Source of the DNA: Pseudomonas putida
Lineage (GTDB): Bacteria > Pseudomonadota > Gammaproteobacteria > Pseudomonadales > Pseudomonadaceae
Length of the DNA: 64,000 nucleotides
Direction: 5' to 3'
Assembly: GCF_003228315.1 (NCBI RefSeq)
Contig: NZ_CP029693.1
Coordinates: 4,701,501 to 4,765,500 of the forward strand
Below, piece by piece: positions 8,249 through 17,270 of the stretch (positions within the stretch are counted from its first letter, which is position 1; the number at the start of each line of letters is the position of its first letter). The notes under the pieces are model-generated. The model did no database searches. It was not told where the DNA came from and saw only the letters and a program-made list of their open reading frames with translations. Both the position numbers and the translations under genes were made by a program.

Positions 8249-9144
8249 TGCTCAACCGATTTCAAGGCTGGCGCGAACGCGGCTGGTCAGTGGCCGATGC
8301 TTCGACCTATGCCCAAACCTGGCAGCGTTATGGCGGCAGTGTCGCGACTCATCCCCTGGTGATCGAACGGCTCGCAGAGCTGGCCGGCATCCCGGTGCGC
8401 TATCTGGCCTGGGAGCAAGACGGCGAAATCAAGGCGGCGATTCCAACCTGGGGTCGCGACCTTGCCCTGTCCAAGGACGTGCTCAAACGTAATGGGAAAA
8501 AGGGCCTTTTCGATCTTGGCAATGCCGAGATCATCCTGCCCGCTGCTGAGAATGCCCAGGCGCCGCTGCGTCATCGCGGTCGCTATTTGTCGGCGCTGAA
8601 CGAGAGCCGTTTCGACGGTATCCGGTTGCAGACCGAACAACTGGCGATGGCCCGCACGCCGGAAGAGCTGTCGAAGAAATTTCGCTACAACCAGCGCCGT
8701 GAACTCAGGTTGCTGGAAGAGGCGGGGGGCGTGGTTCGACCGGTCTCCGATTTCTCCGCGGCCGAGCTGGCGGCGATTTACTGCGATCTGTTCAAGCGTC
8801 GCTGGGGCTTTCCGGCGACGGGCGCCGCGCGCATGGCCGAGGTCGTCGAACTGTTGCGCGAGCTGCTGATCGGTTCGGTGATTTTCCTCAACGATGCGCC
8901 GATTGCGATCCAGCTGGTGTATCGCGTCGAGGCGCCGCAGTGGATCAGCGTCGAGTACATCAACGGCGGGGTCGACCCTGAAACCCGCGAGTTCAGCCCC
9001 GGCAGCGTGCTGAGCTTTCTCAACACCCAGTCGGCCTGGGAACATGCCCGGGCGCTGGACAAACCCTTGCGCTTTTCCTTCGGCCGCGCCGACCGGGAAT
9101 ACAAGGATCGCTGGTGCAACCCTGTGCCGGTCTACACCGTATGA
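8248..9144 (+). CDS. Mig-14-like antimicrobial peptide resistance protein
   Basis: 298 residues, matching my recollection of the Mig-14 family, inner-membrane-associated proteins needed for resistance to host antimicrobial peptides in Salmonella and P. aeruginosa (PA5003). The C-terminal half resembles a GNAT/FemAB-type acyltransferase fold (RYNQRRELRLLEEAGG, then FKRRWGFP and a late FSFGRADREYKDRW motif). No transmembrane helix is obvious. One-base overlap with the upstream gene and ATGA overlap with the downstream one support cotranscription with LPS genes. The biochemical activity is unproven. Confidence 0.78.
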   Translation: MLNRFQGWRERGWSVADASTYAQTWQRYGGSVATHPLVIERLAELAGIPVRYLAWEQDGEIKAAIPTWGRDLALSKDVLKRNGKKGLFDLGNAEIILPAAENAQAPLRHRGRYLSALNESRFDGIRLQTEQLAMARTPEELSKKFRYNQRRELRLLEEAGGVVRPVSDFSAAELAAIYCDLFKRRWGFPATGAARMAEVVELLRELLIGSVIFLNDAPIAIQLVYRVEAPQWISVEYINGGVDPETREFSPGSVLSFLNTQSAWEHARALDKPLRFSFGRADREYKDRWCNPVPVYTV

Positions 9145-10553
9145 GTCAGCCCATGAGCCGCAAACAACAATTGCTCAAGCGCCATCGACGCAACAAACGC
9201 ATCGCTTTGTTGATCGCCCTGGCGCTGTTGATCGTCTGCGGTGTCTGGGTGGCCTGGTGGTTGCCGCTGGTGCTGGCGGTACTGGGCTGGATTGCCCATG
9301 AGGCCTGGTTCGCCGACCATCTGTTCTATTCGCCGAAAGACGATTATCAGTACAACTTCCCACCCTATACGCCGCAGCCCAAGGTTCATCTGAACGGTGA
9401 CCACCTGCGCCTGGACGATGGGGTGATGCTGGTCGACGACGCCACGCTGGTGTTGGCTCTGCGGATCAAAAGTACCTGGCTTGGACGCTTTCTCGATCCG
9501 GTGGTGGAGTTGTCCGGTGGCGAGAACCCGGACCGTCAGACTTTCGAGCGTGGCGTCAACGGCCTGCGTTATCTGAACCTCAGTGGACAGGCGCAGGTAC
9601 TGTCACGCGGGGAGCTGAGGCTGCGCGGGCGTTTCTGCAAGCTGTTTGGCGAGCCCGTGCTGTGGGCGATCGAGCATCCTGATTACCGTCGGCAGCGGGT
9701 GATGGTCATTGCGCCCCATGCCGATGATGCCGAGCTGGCGGCCTACGGCTTGTACAGCCAGGCGGACGAGGTGTGGATCGTCACCCTCACCGCCGGTGAA
9801 ATCGAAGCCGAGCACTATCAGCACATGGGGCTGGGCAAAGTCGAGGCGGCGCGGCTCAAAGGGCGCTTGCGGGCCTGGGACAGCATCGCCGTGCCGCGCT
9901 GGGCCGGGGTGGCCGAAGCGCATTGTGTGCAGCTGGGTTATTTCTGCCTTCAATTGGCGGTAATGCAAGCCTCGCCCGCGCAACCGGTGGGTTCTCGCGA
10001 AGCGGATTTGAACGACACTCGATTGTTCCGCCAGTTGAACCCTTTCACCCTGCCTGGCGATGTCGACGGCGCGCCGACCTGGAACAATTTGCTGGCTGAT
10101 CTGAGGGCATTGTTGTTAAAGGCGCAACCGGAAGTGATCGTGCTGCCGCATCCGACCCTCGACCCTCATCCCGATCACATTTGTGCTCAGCAAGCGGTGC
10201 TGGAAGCCCTGAAAGGGCTTGAATGGCAGCCGACCCTGCTGGGGTACGCCAATCACCTGCACGACAACGATCGCTGGCCAATGGGTGACAGTGGCACCGG
10301 CATTACGCTGGCGCCTGTGTTCGATCCGATGGCTTCGCTACACCCCTGGTGCCTGTCGCTGACTGAGGCACAGCAGCATGACAAGGCCATGGCCTTGGGC
10401 ATGATGCACGACCTGCAGCCCCGGCCACCTTTCAAGCGCCGCTTGCGCAGAGGGCTGCAGCGGCTGTTGGCAGGGCGCTCCGGTTCGCCTTACGGCGAGA
10501 ATGAGTTTTTTCGCAAGGCTGTACGTCGCCACGAACTGTTCTGGCGTTTGTAA
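9141..10553 (+). CDS. dnpA: PIG-L family de-N-acetylase (DnpA-like)
   Basis: 470 residues from the ATG at 9141, which overlaps the Mig-14-like stop (ATGA); an in-frame start 27 bp upstream is less likely. One or two hydrophobic segments at about 20-50 should anchor it in the inner membrane. The PIG-L metal-binding motif PHADDAE lies near residues 193-199, and HPTLDPHPDH near 340 gives the second metal-site histidines. In P. aeruginosa the homologue at this position (PA5002, DnpA) is a predicted sugar de-N-acetylase tied to fluoroquinolone tolerance. Here it probably deacetylates an amino sugar of core or cell surface. Confidence 0.85.
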   Translation: MSQPMSRKQQLLKRHRRNKRIALLIALALLIVCGVWVAWWLPLVLAVLGWIAHEAWFADHLFYSPKDDYQYNFPPYTPQPKVHLNGDHLRLDDGVMLVDDATLVLALRIKSTWLGRFLDPVVELSGGENPDRQTFERGVNGLRYLNLSGQAQVLSRGELRLRGRFCKLFGEPVLWAIEHPDYRRQRVMVIAPHADDAELAAYGLYSQADEVWIVTLTAGEIEAEHYQHMGLGKVEAARLKGRLRAWDSIAVPRWAGVAEAHCVQLGYFCLQLAVMQASPAQPVGSREADLNDTRLFRQLNPFTLPGDVDGAPTWNNLLADLRALLLKAQPEVIVLPHPTLDPHPDHICAQQAVLEALKGLEWQPTLLGYANHLHDNDRWPMGDSGTGITLAPVFDPMASLHPWCLSLTEAQQHDKAMALGMMHDLQPRPPFKRRLRRGLQRLLAGRSGSPYGENEFFRKAVRRHELFWRL

Positions 10554-10565
10554 GGTGTTTCGGGC

Positions 10566-10604
10566 CTGAAATGCGCCCGCTTCAAGCGGTGGATCATTTC
10601 AGGT
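10566..10604. repeat. Nested inverted repeat between dnpA and the ssg-like gene
   Basis: Outer arms CCTGAAATG and CATTTCAGG enclose a second stem CCGCTT/AAGCGG with a tiny loop. The structure lies 13 bp after the de-N-acetylase stop and 35 bp before the next ATG. There is no T-run, so it is more likely a processing or regulatory hairpin than an intrinsic terminator. Confidence 0.55.
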
Positions 10605-10638
10605 GTTGCTCGGTTGGCCTGTTGCGGCAAGGAAGACA

Positions 10639-11595
10639 ATGAAAGTTTTATTTCTGGTGCAGAAAGAACAGCGGGCCATTCTGGACCGTCTGTATGACGG
10701 CGTGGCGGCACACTGTGAATGTGACCTGCGGTGGCTGAGCAGCGATGAGCAGCGCAACCTGCGGCGCTATTTCCGGCGTGAAGTCGACGTGTCACGGTAT
10801 GACCGGATCGTGTTTTTCCTGCGCTTCAAGCAAGAAATTCGCCAGGTCGCCTTCATTCGCACCATCCCCAACCTGGTGATTCTCGAACACGACGCTTACC
10901 AGAACTACATCCCTTGCAAATATACCGGCAAATTCAGCGCGCATTACCGCCGCCTGCCGTGGGCACGGGTGATCAGCTCCGGTTTCGTGGTCACCGAACG
11001 CCTGCGCCAGGAGGGTTTCGATGCGGTGTTCGTGCCCAAGGGATACGACCAGACCCAACTGGAAGATCAGGGACGCGAGCGGGATATTGAACTGGCTTTC
11101 GTGGGCAGCACCAACAGTGTCGCCTACAGCGGTCGCAAGGCACTGCTCGACGAATTGGGGCAGGTGGAACCGCTGGTGGTGACACGCACCAAATCCGGCG
11201 AAGAGTATCGCGACACCCTCAACCGCATTCGCTTTTTCGTCAGTGCCGATGTCGGCATGGGCGAATTCATGATCAAGAATTTCGAAGCCATGGCCTGTGG
11301 CTGCGTATTGCTGGCCTACGATCAGGGGGCGGCGGAAAGTCAGGCCCTGGGCTTGCAGGACATGCACAACGTGGTGTTTTACCAGAGCATTGCGCAGCTT
11401 CAAGAGAAACTGGCCATCTTGCGCAACGATACGGAACTGGCGCAGCGAATCGCGCGCAATGGTCGCGAGCTGGCGGTGAGCCAGTTCAGTTTTGCCCGCA
11501 TCGGCCAGCGTATCGTCGAGGAACTTGAACCCGCTTTGCGCCCGCGAGCGCCCTTGAGTCTGCTGGAAAAAATCCGCCTGAAACTGGGCATTTGA
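10639..11595 (+). CDS. ssg: Ssg-like cell-surface glycosyltransferase
   Basis: 318 residues from the ATG at 10639, preceded by GGAAGA; a GTG 36 bp upstream is in frame but lacks a good site. The protein resembles Ssg (PA5001), a GT-B type glycosyltransferase whose loss alters LPS/EPS, motility and phage sensitivity in pseudomonads. The C-terminal half has SADVGMGEFMIKNFEAMACGCVLLAYDQG (about 205-233), typical of GT4/CgeB-like enzymes with the donor-site glutamate. It follows dnpA after an 85-bp gap holding a hairpin. Confidence 0.8.
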   Translation: MKVLFLVQKEQRAILDRLYDGVAAHCECDLRWLSSDEQRNLRRYFRREVDVSRYDRIVFFLRFKQEIRQVAFIRTIPNLVILEHDAYQNYIPCKYTGKFSAHYRRLPWARVISSGFVVTERLRQEGFDAVFVPKGYDQTQLEDQGRERDIELAFVGSTNSVAYSGRKALLDELGQVEPLVVTRTKSGEEYRDTLNRIRFFVSADVGMGEFMIKNFEAMACGCVLLAYDQGAAESQALGLQDMHNVVFYQSIAQLQEKLAILRNDTELAQRIARNGRELAVSQFSFARIGQRIVEELEPALRPRAPLSLLEKIRLKLGI

Positions 11596-11653
11596 CAAGA
11601 TCTGTCCAGCACTTGATATTGCTGCGACTCTAAAAACAGTTACTGAGAATCAA

Positions 11654-12415
11654 GTGCGTTTTTCCAACGAAAGTGACATTACATTTGTAGTCACAAGCTG
11701 TGGCCGCCTGGACCTGCTCAAGATCACACTCGAGAGTTTCGATCGGTTCAATACGGCGCCCATTCGTGAAGTGTTCATCACTGAAGATGCGGGTGACGAA
11801 GGCGTGCATGCGGTTATCCCTGCTCATTGGAAGGATCACTGCACGGTGTTCGTCAATCGGCCGAAACTGGGCCAACTGGCCTCGATCGACCTGGCGTACG
11901 AACACACCAAAACCTCGTATGTTTTCCATTGCGAAGATGACTGGGAATTCTATCGGCCGGGGTTCGTGGAAGACTCCATGGCCGTTCTGGAGGTGCGTCC
12001 CGAGATCCTGCAGGTATGGCTGCGCAGCTATAACCATGATCTGCGTGTCCATAGCCCCTACATCCGTCTGGGGGCGCGGGAAATCGTTGGTGGAGTTGCC
12101 TGCTATCCGTTGATCTCCGACAAGCCGGAGTGGCAGGGATTTTCGTTGAACCCCGGGTTGCGCCGGATGAAGGAATACCGGATGTGCGCGCCATTTACCG
12201 GCTACAGTGGAGAGAAGGCGCTGTCACTGCGATACGCAGAGCTGAATTTGACAGCCCTGACGCTCGAAGCGGATGCGGTCATGCACACCGGCTTCGGTCT
12301 CCACGTGCAAACGTCGGTAGAGCGTCAACGCAAGGCACGCCGCAACCGGCGCGATCAGATCAAGTTCTTATTGGCTTTGGCGTTGGGAGTCTGCATTGGC
12401 TGGTTCATCCACTAG
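11654..12415 (+). CDS. GT2-like glycosyltransferase with C-terminal membrane helix
   Basis: 253 residues from a GTG codon. The N-terminus is GT-A-like (FVVTSCGRLDLLKITLESF, residues 10-28, as in family 2 transferases), followed by HCEDDWEFYRPGF (about 93-105), where EDD is a plausible DxD-type metal site. The last 18 residues form a hydrophobic helix (LALALGVCIGWF) that would tether it to the inner membrane. I do not recall a counterpart in the P. aeruginosa core locus, so it probably belongs to a variable outer-core or O-antigen-linkage set. Acceptor and donor are unknown. Confidence 0.75.
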   Translation: MRFSNESDITFVVTSCGRLDLLKITLESFDRFNTAPIREVFITEDAGDEGVHAVIPAHWKDHCTVFVNRPKLGQLASIDLAYEHTKTSYVFHCEDDWEFYRPGFVEDSMAVLEVRPEILQVWLRSYNHDLRVHSPYIRLGAREIVGGVACYPLISDKPEWQGFSLNPGLRRMKEYRMCAPFTGYSGEKALSLRYAELNLTALTLEADAVMHTGFGLHVQTSVERQRKARRNRRDQIKFLLALALGVCIGWFIH

Positions 12416-12463
12416 AAACGCCGCAGCTTTTATCCGTAGAGCCCTGCACGGGCTTTTCTGCCT

Positions 12464-13558
12464 ATGAGTATTCTCAACGTGATGTGGGCTGGCGGTGCTC
12501 CGTTCGCCTCTACTCATAAAGTGCATCAACTGATTCTTGCCCAGGCTTCGCCTTCCGTGCCGGTCAGCACCTGGCTGCTTCAGGGCAGCGCATCCGAATG
12601 CAGGGTAACTGTCGGAGAAGTTCGTGAGTGGGGGTTGTCCTCCGCACGGTTGAAGGGACGGCATTTCTGGCGATTGGCCAGGCCGTTGATGCGGGCAAGG
12701 TTCAAGAAGGCCCTCAAGGACAGTGATGCACGCCTGTTGCTGCTCGATGGCCTCGGTGTTGCGCGCACGATCGTACCGCTTCTGGACGTATTGCCGCAGG
12801 CGCGTGCGGTGGTGATTTTCCATGGCTCGACTCGACTGCACCCCGCCGATCGTGCGCTCATTCAACGGACTCCAACCTCCCGGCTGACATTGGCAGCGGT
12901 GTCGAACACCCTGGCGGAAAAGTTGAGTGCAGACCTGCAAATGCCGGTCGTGACATTGAGAAGTGCATTTGATCCTGTTGCTTTCCGATCCGCGTTGCTT
13001 GATCGGGAGCAGGCGCGTTCCCGATTGGGATTGCCGGCGGACGATACACCTGTGCTGGGTGCGGTAGGGCGACTGGTTGCAGGAAAGGGTTTTGCTTGTC
13101 TCATAGATGCGTTTGCCGCTGCGTTGCGTGAGCGGCCGAATCTTAGGTTGGTGATTGTTGGCGAAGGAGCGGAGCGAGCAGCGCTGCAAACGCAGATCGA
13201 TGCTCAGGGATTGCGAGGCAAAATCTTTATGCCGGGCCACCTGAGTGACGCTGCGCAGCTTTATCGGGCATTCGACTGGGTCGCCATTCCTTCCCTGAGC
13301 GAAGGTCTGGGGCTGATCATGCAAGAGGCGGTCATGGCTGGCGTTCCCGTATTGTCCAGTGGCCTGGACGTATTTCGGGAGCAACTGGGCACCTCTGGCT
13401 GGTATGCGCCGGTGGGTGATGTGAGCGGTTGGCACGCCGCCATCGTGCGAGCGTTCGATACCATCGCTCAACCGGTCGCGGCCCAACAGTATCAGGCGCT
13501 GGCTCCGGAACGGGCCTGGCAGAGTTTCAGCCAGACCGCCCGTTCATTGCTCCTGTGA
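12464..13558 (+). CDS. GT4 glycosyltransferase, LPS outer core
   Basis: 364 residues. The C-terminal GT4 domain is clear: GAVGRLVAGKGFACLIDAF, VIVGEGAERAALQ, then SLSEGLGLIMQEAVMAGVPVLSSG with the paired glutamates of the donor site. The N-terminal acceptor domain (GGAPFASTHKVHQLI) has the usual Gly-rich loop. It begins 48 bp after the preceding glycosyltransferase in the same direction and ends with a 15-bp convergent overlap with the minus-strand kinase-like gene. It probably adds a late core sugar before waaL acts; wapR occupies a similar place in P. aeruginosa, but identity is not claimed. Confidence 0.8.
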   Translation: MSILNVMWAGGAPFASTHKVHQLILAQASPSVPVSTWLLQGSASECRVTVGEVREWGLSSARLKGRHFWRLARPLMRARFKKALKDSDARLLLLDGLGVARTIVPLLDVLPQARAVVIFHGSTRLHPADRALIQRTPTSRLTLAAVSNTLAEKLSADLQMPVVTLRSAFDPVAFRSALLDREQARSRLGLPADDTPVLGAVGRLVAGKGFACLIDAFAAALRERPNLRLVIVGEGAERAALQTQIDAQGLRGKIFMPGHLSDAAQLYRAFDWVAIPSLSEGLGLIMQEAVMAGVPVLSSGLDVFREQLGTSGWYAPVGDVSGWHAAIVRAFDTIAQPVAAQQYQALAPERAWQSFSQTARSLLL

Positions 13559-14158
13559 CGACAGCAACGCCTGTTCGAGTGCCTGCATGGGAAAGCTCTC
13601 GCCGAGATTTTCCCGGGCGATGTAACGGGCGAAGTGCTGCAGGTTGCGTTTGACCAAATGCCGGGGCAGCGGCCCTCGAAGAAATCGCATGTCCGCCACG
13701 TCGATAAGGCCCATGCGGTGCTCGGGTGTCACCACGATGTTGCCCAGATGCAATGACCGAAAGTAAATCCCCGACTCATGAAGACTGCGTATCAGGCCGA
13801 CCAGATCCGGAAGGGCCTGCTTCCAGTTGAAACCTTCCTTGCTGGCTATCTGACGCAACGTTTGTCCTGGCAACGGCTGGTAAAGCACAGCTGTCATGCC
13901 CGGTGCCTGCAGCCGATAGAATTCCAGCACCTGCAAGGTCGGCACTCCGAGCTTTTGCAGTTCGATGGCATTATCGATGAAGCGTTTTGAGTAGGGGCGA
14001 AACAGGGCCGATGAAAAAAATCGCTTGCGGCGGAACAGTTTCAGAATATTCCCGTCCGGCAGCAGGTAGACTTTCGGCCCGTAGCTGTCGGCCTCGAGCA
14101 CTCTGGCGCCGTCAACCATTTGATTTAAAGCGGCTTGTGGGAGCCGAGAACATTGCAT
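13544..14158 (-). CDS. Kinase-like protein of the WaaP/Kdo-kinase type in the outer core locus
   Basis: 204 residues from the ATG at 14158; an in-frame ATG at 14230 would add 24 residues. It has a short kinase-like fold: ILKLFRRKR (probable beta-3 Lys), HESGIYFRSLHLGNIVV where Ser replaces the HxD Asp, while the downstream Asn (LGN) and metal-binding Asp (LIDVADM) are kept. It is the only minus-strand gene in the LPS region, divergent from waaL and overlapping the upstream glycosyltransferase end-to-end by 15 bp. By position it may match PA4998. Substrate unknown; activity uncertain given the altered loop. Confidence 0.75.
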   Translation of the reverse strand: MQCSRLPQAALNQMVDGARVLEADSYGPKVYLLPDGNILKLFRRKRFFSSALFRPYSKRFIDNAIELQKLGVPTLQVLEFYRLQAPGMTAVLYQPLPGQTLRQIASKEGFNWKQALPDLVGLIRSLHESGIYFRSLHLGNIVVTPEHRMGLIDVADMRFLRGPLPRHLVKRNLQHFARYIARENLGESFPMQALEQALLSSQEQ

Positions 14159-14267
14159 CGTGAAAAGCCTTGTTGGAAGCACGGGGCGCGGTAACGGGCA
14201 ATGATGCCGAAAAGTTTCAGCTTTAACCATGCCAGTCAGGTAGGTGAACTCTTTCAGGAGCAATTTG
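14159..14267. promoter_or_regulatory. Divergent intergenic region, kinase-like gene / waaL
   Basis: About 110 bp separate the two divergent starts and should hold promoters for both. waaL has a strong Shine-Dalgarno (CAGGAG ending at 14260, 7 bp before its ATG). No confident sigma-70 hexamer pair was found. Confidence 0.4.
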
Positions 14268-15440
14268 ATGCACGAAAAACGCTGGGCGCAGACATGGATG
14301 TCGATAGGGTTGCTGTGGTTCCTGTTGGCTATCGCTGTTGCACCTACCAATAAAATCTATCAACAGGGGTTGGCTGTATTCCTCTGGGTGCCGGCCCTGG
14401 TGTTCGCCTGGTCTGCGCGGGCCCGTGTGAAGGAAGTGATCTACGAGCAGCGCTCGATCTATTTGCCACTTCTCGGGCTGCTGGTGTGGGCACTCATCAG
14501 TCTTGCATGGTCCACCGAGCAGGATTTGACTCGTGAACCCAAGCGTTTGTTGTACATCGTCGTGTTCCTGTTGTTCTTTCCGGTTTTCGCCAATGCTCGG
14601 CCCGATCGCGTGATTCGCATCATGCAGTGGGGGGGGATTGGATTGGCGGCGGCAACGGTCGTCGCCATCGTCAAGTTCTACGTGATGATAGGCAACGCCT
14701 GGAGCACGCGGGCAGAAGGCCTGGGCGAGTTGTCGCATCCGATTCTTGGGGGGTATGTCATCGGACTTTCGGCGGTGTGGCTTTTACTTTGGTCACCCCG
14801 CACCGGCTTGCTGCAAGCGGTCTGGGCGGTAGCTTTGGCGGTGCTTGGTGCATTTGTATTGCTCAGCCAGAGCCGTGGCGCTGGCCTGGCACTGTTTTTC
14901 ACGGTACTTGCCATGCCGCTATGGTGCCGCGACCACCGCAGTCGTGTGGTCGCCGCGGCCGCATTGATCGTGGCTTTCCTGGCTTTCTGGTTTTTTGAAT
15001 CCTTTGTCATGGCGCGCGGGGTGTCCTATCGCCCGCAGATCCTGATGGCCAGCCTGCACATGATCGCGGAGCACCCTTGGGGTGGCTTGGGACTGGGCAG
15101 TAATTACAGGGTGTTCGCCGCGGGTGAGTCCTTCGATCATGCGCATAACCTGTTCTCCCATATCACCATCCTGCTCGGCATACCGGGCTTGCTATTGTGG
15201 TGCGGGGTTTGGCTTGGTGTACTGCGCGAGGCCTGGAAGGCCCGGGAGACACTGTACGGCAAGGGAATCATTGGCATCTGGCTGTTTTCAACCCTGGCCA
15301 TGCAGTTCGACGCCGCCAGCATGAGTGGCACGCCGAGAGCCGAGTGGTTCATCAGCTGGCTGCCCATTGGCCTGGCCAGTGTTTTGGTATGGGCACGGGT
15401 TAACCCCGGTGCTTGTGATAAAATTTCGCGTTCTTCCTAA
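14268..15440 (+). CDS. waaL: O-antigen ligase WaaL
   Basis: 390 residues from the ATG at 14268, chosen because AGGAG lies 7 bp upstream; a GTG 24 bp earlier lacks one. It is a polytopic inner-membrane protein with about ten to twelve hydrophobic segments and the Wzy_C/O-antigen ligase pattern, including a large periplasmic loop region around VMARGVSYRPQILMASLHMIAEHPWGG (about 250-285) that carries the conserved Arg and His-Pro-Trp-Gly residues. WaaL joins undecaprenyl-linked O-polysaccharide to lipid A-core in the periplasm. It lies 15 bp upstream of msbA in the same direction. Confidence 0.9.
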   Translation: MHEKRWAQTWMSIGLLWFLLAIAVAPTNKIYQQGLAVFLWVPALVFAWSARARVKEVIYEQRSIYLPLLGLLVWALISLAWSTEQDLTREPKRLLYIVVFLLFFPVFANARPDRVIRIMQWGGIGLAAATVVAIVKFYVMIGNAWSTRAEGLGELSHPILGGYVIGLSAVWLLLWSPRTGLLQAVWAVALAVLGAFVLLSQSRGAGLALFFTVLAMPLWCRDHRSRVVAAAALIVAFLAFWFFESFVMARGVSYRPQILMASLHMIAEHPWGGLGLGSNYRVFAAGESFDHAHNLFSHITILLGIPGLLLWCGVWLGVLREAWKARETLYGKGIIGIWLFSTLAMQFDAASMSGTPRAEWFISWLPIGLASVLVWARVNPGACDKISRSS

Positions 15441-15455
15441 TCAGTGAGCCCTACG

Positions 15456-17261
15456 ATGAGTGATGCACCGCCTGACGCGGGACAGGATTCCAGCCTGAAA
15501 ATCTATCTTCGGCTGTTGGGGTATGTAAAACCCTATGTTGGCCTTTTCCTGCTGAGTATCGTGGGTTTCGTCATTTTTGCTTCCACGCAGCCGATGCTGG
15601 CCGGGATTCTCAAGTATTTCGTCGATGGCTTGAGCAACCCTGAAGCGGCGCTCTTCCCGAACGTCCCTTATCTGAAAGACTTGCAGCTGCTGATGGCCGT
15701 GCCCTTGCTGATCATCCTGATCGCTGCATGGCAGGGCCTGGGTTCGTTCCTGGGCAACTATTACCTGGCGAAGGTTTCGCTGGGACTGGTTCATGACCTG
15801 CGTGTCGAGTTGTTCAACAAGCTGCTGGTACTGCCCAATCGCTATTTCGATACCCACAATTCCGGGCACTTGATCTCGCGTATCACCTTCAACGTGACCA
15901 TGGTGACCGGTGCAGCAACGGACGCCATCAAGGTAGTGTTCCGCGAAGGTCTGACCGTCGTATTCCTGTTCGTCTATCTGGTGTGGATGAACTGGAAGCT
16001 GACCCTGGTGATGCTGGCAATCCTGCCGTTGATCGCTTTGATGGTGGGCAAAACCAGCAAGAAATTCCGCAAGCAGAGCAAGAAGATTCAAGTGGCCATG
16101 GGCGACGTGACGCATGTCGCTTCCGAGACCATCCAGGGCTATCGCGTGGTGCGCAGTTTCGGCGGCGAGAGCTATGAAAAGCAGCGTTTTGCCGCCGCCA
16201 GCCAAGGTAATACCGACAAGCAACTGCGCATGACCAAGACCGGTGCGGTCTATACACCCATGCTGCAGTTGGTGATCTATACCGCGATGGCCGTGTTGAT
16301 GTTCCTGGTGCTGTTCCTGCGCGGTGATGCCACCGCCGGTGATCTGGTGGCCTACATCACCGCCGCTGGCTTGCTGCCCAAGCCGATTCGGCAGTTGTCG
16401 GAAGTCAGTTCGACCATTCAGAGAGGCGTTGCCGGTGCCGAGAGCATTTTCGAGCAGCTGGACGTCGAGCCCGAAATCGACAACGGTACCGTCGAGCGTG
16501 AGCGTATCAACGGCCATCTGGAAGTTCGCAACCTGAGCTTCTCCTACCCTGGAACCGATCGCGAGGTTCTGAAGAACATCAGCTTCTCGGCGTCGCCGGG
16601 GCAAATGATTGCCCTGGTCGGTCGCTCGGGTAGCGGCAAGTCGACCCTGGCCAGCCTGATTCCGCGTTTCTATCATCACGATATTGGCGAAATCATGCTC
16701 GACGACGTCGAAATCGAAGATTATCGACTGCGCAATCTGCGCCGGCACGTGGCACAGGTCACGCAGCATGTGACCCTGTTCAACGACACCATCGCCAATA
16801 ACATCGCCTACGGTGACCTGGCTGGCGCACCGCGCGCCGACATCGAAAAAGCCGCCACCGATGCCTACGCGATGGACTTCATTTCGCAAATGCCCGACGG
16901 CCTCGATACTCAGGTTGGGGAAAACGGCGTGCTGCTGTCCGGTGGCCAGCGTCAGCGCCTGGCCATTGCCCGGGCTCTCTTGAAGAATGCACCGCTTTTG
17001 ATTCTGGATGAGGCCACCTCGGCACTGGATACCGAGTCCGAGCGTCACATCCAGGCAGCACTGGACCAGGTCATGAAGGGGCGTACCACGCTGGTCATCG
17101 CCCACCGTTTGTCGACTATCGAAAAGGCCGACCTGATTCTGGTGATGGACCAGGGTCAGATCGTCGAACGAGGCTCCCACGCACAGTTGTTGGCGCAAAA
17201 CGGCTACTACTCGCGCCTGCATGCAATGGGGCTGGATGCTCCGGCGCAAGACATCGCCTGA
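15456..17261 (+). CDS. msbA: Lipid A-core flippase MsbA (ABC transporter)
   Basis: 601 residues, typical for MsbA. The N-terminal half has six transmembrane helices (type I ABC exporter). The C-terminal nucleotide-binding domain has Walker A GRSGSGKST (about residues 390-398), the signature LSGGQRQR, Walker B LLILDEATS and the switch His in IAHRLST. MsbA flips lipid A-core across the inner membrane, which fits its place between waaL and hldE. The ATG at 15456 is preferred; a GTG 12 bp upstream is in frame. Two hairpins follow the gene. Confidence 0.96.
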   Translation: MSDAPPDAGQDSSLKIYLRLLGYVKPYVGLFLLSIVGFVIFASTQPMLAGILKYFVDGLSNPEAALFPNVPYLKDLQLLMAVPLLIILIAAWQGLGSFLGNYYLAKVSLGLVHDLRVELFNKLLVLPNRYFDTHNSGHLISRITFNVTMVTGAATDAIKVVFREGLTVVFLFVYLVWMNWKLTLVMLAILPLIALMVGKTSKKFRKQSKKIQVAMGDVTHVASETIQGYRVVRSFGGESYEKQRFAAASQGNTDKQLRMTKTGAVYTPMLQLVIYTAMAVLMFLVLFLRGDATAGDLVAYITAAGLLPKPIRQLSEVSSTIQRGVAGAESIFEQLDVEPEIDNGTVERERINGHLEVRNLSFSYPGTDREVLKNISFSASPGQMIALVGRSGSGKSTLASLIPRFYHHDIGEIMLDDVEIEDYRLRNLRRHVAQVTQHVTLFNDTIANNIAYGDLAGAPRADIEKAATDAYAMDFISQMPDGLDTQVGENGVLLSGGQRQRLAIARALLKNAPLLILDEATSALDTESERHIQAALDQVMKGRTTLVIAHRLSTIEKADLILVMDQGQIVERGSHAQLLAQNGYYSRLHAMGLDAPAQDIA

Positions 17262-17270
17262 TCACCGATT

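Noticed and set aside
15441..17249. A 602-codon open frame opposite msbA
   Set aside because: Antisense shadow; msbA has all ABC transporter motifs on the plus strand.
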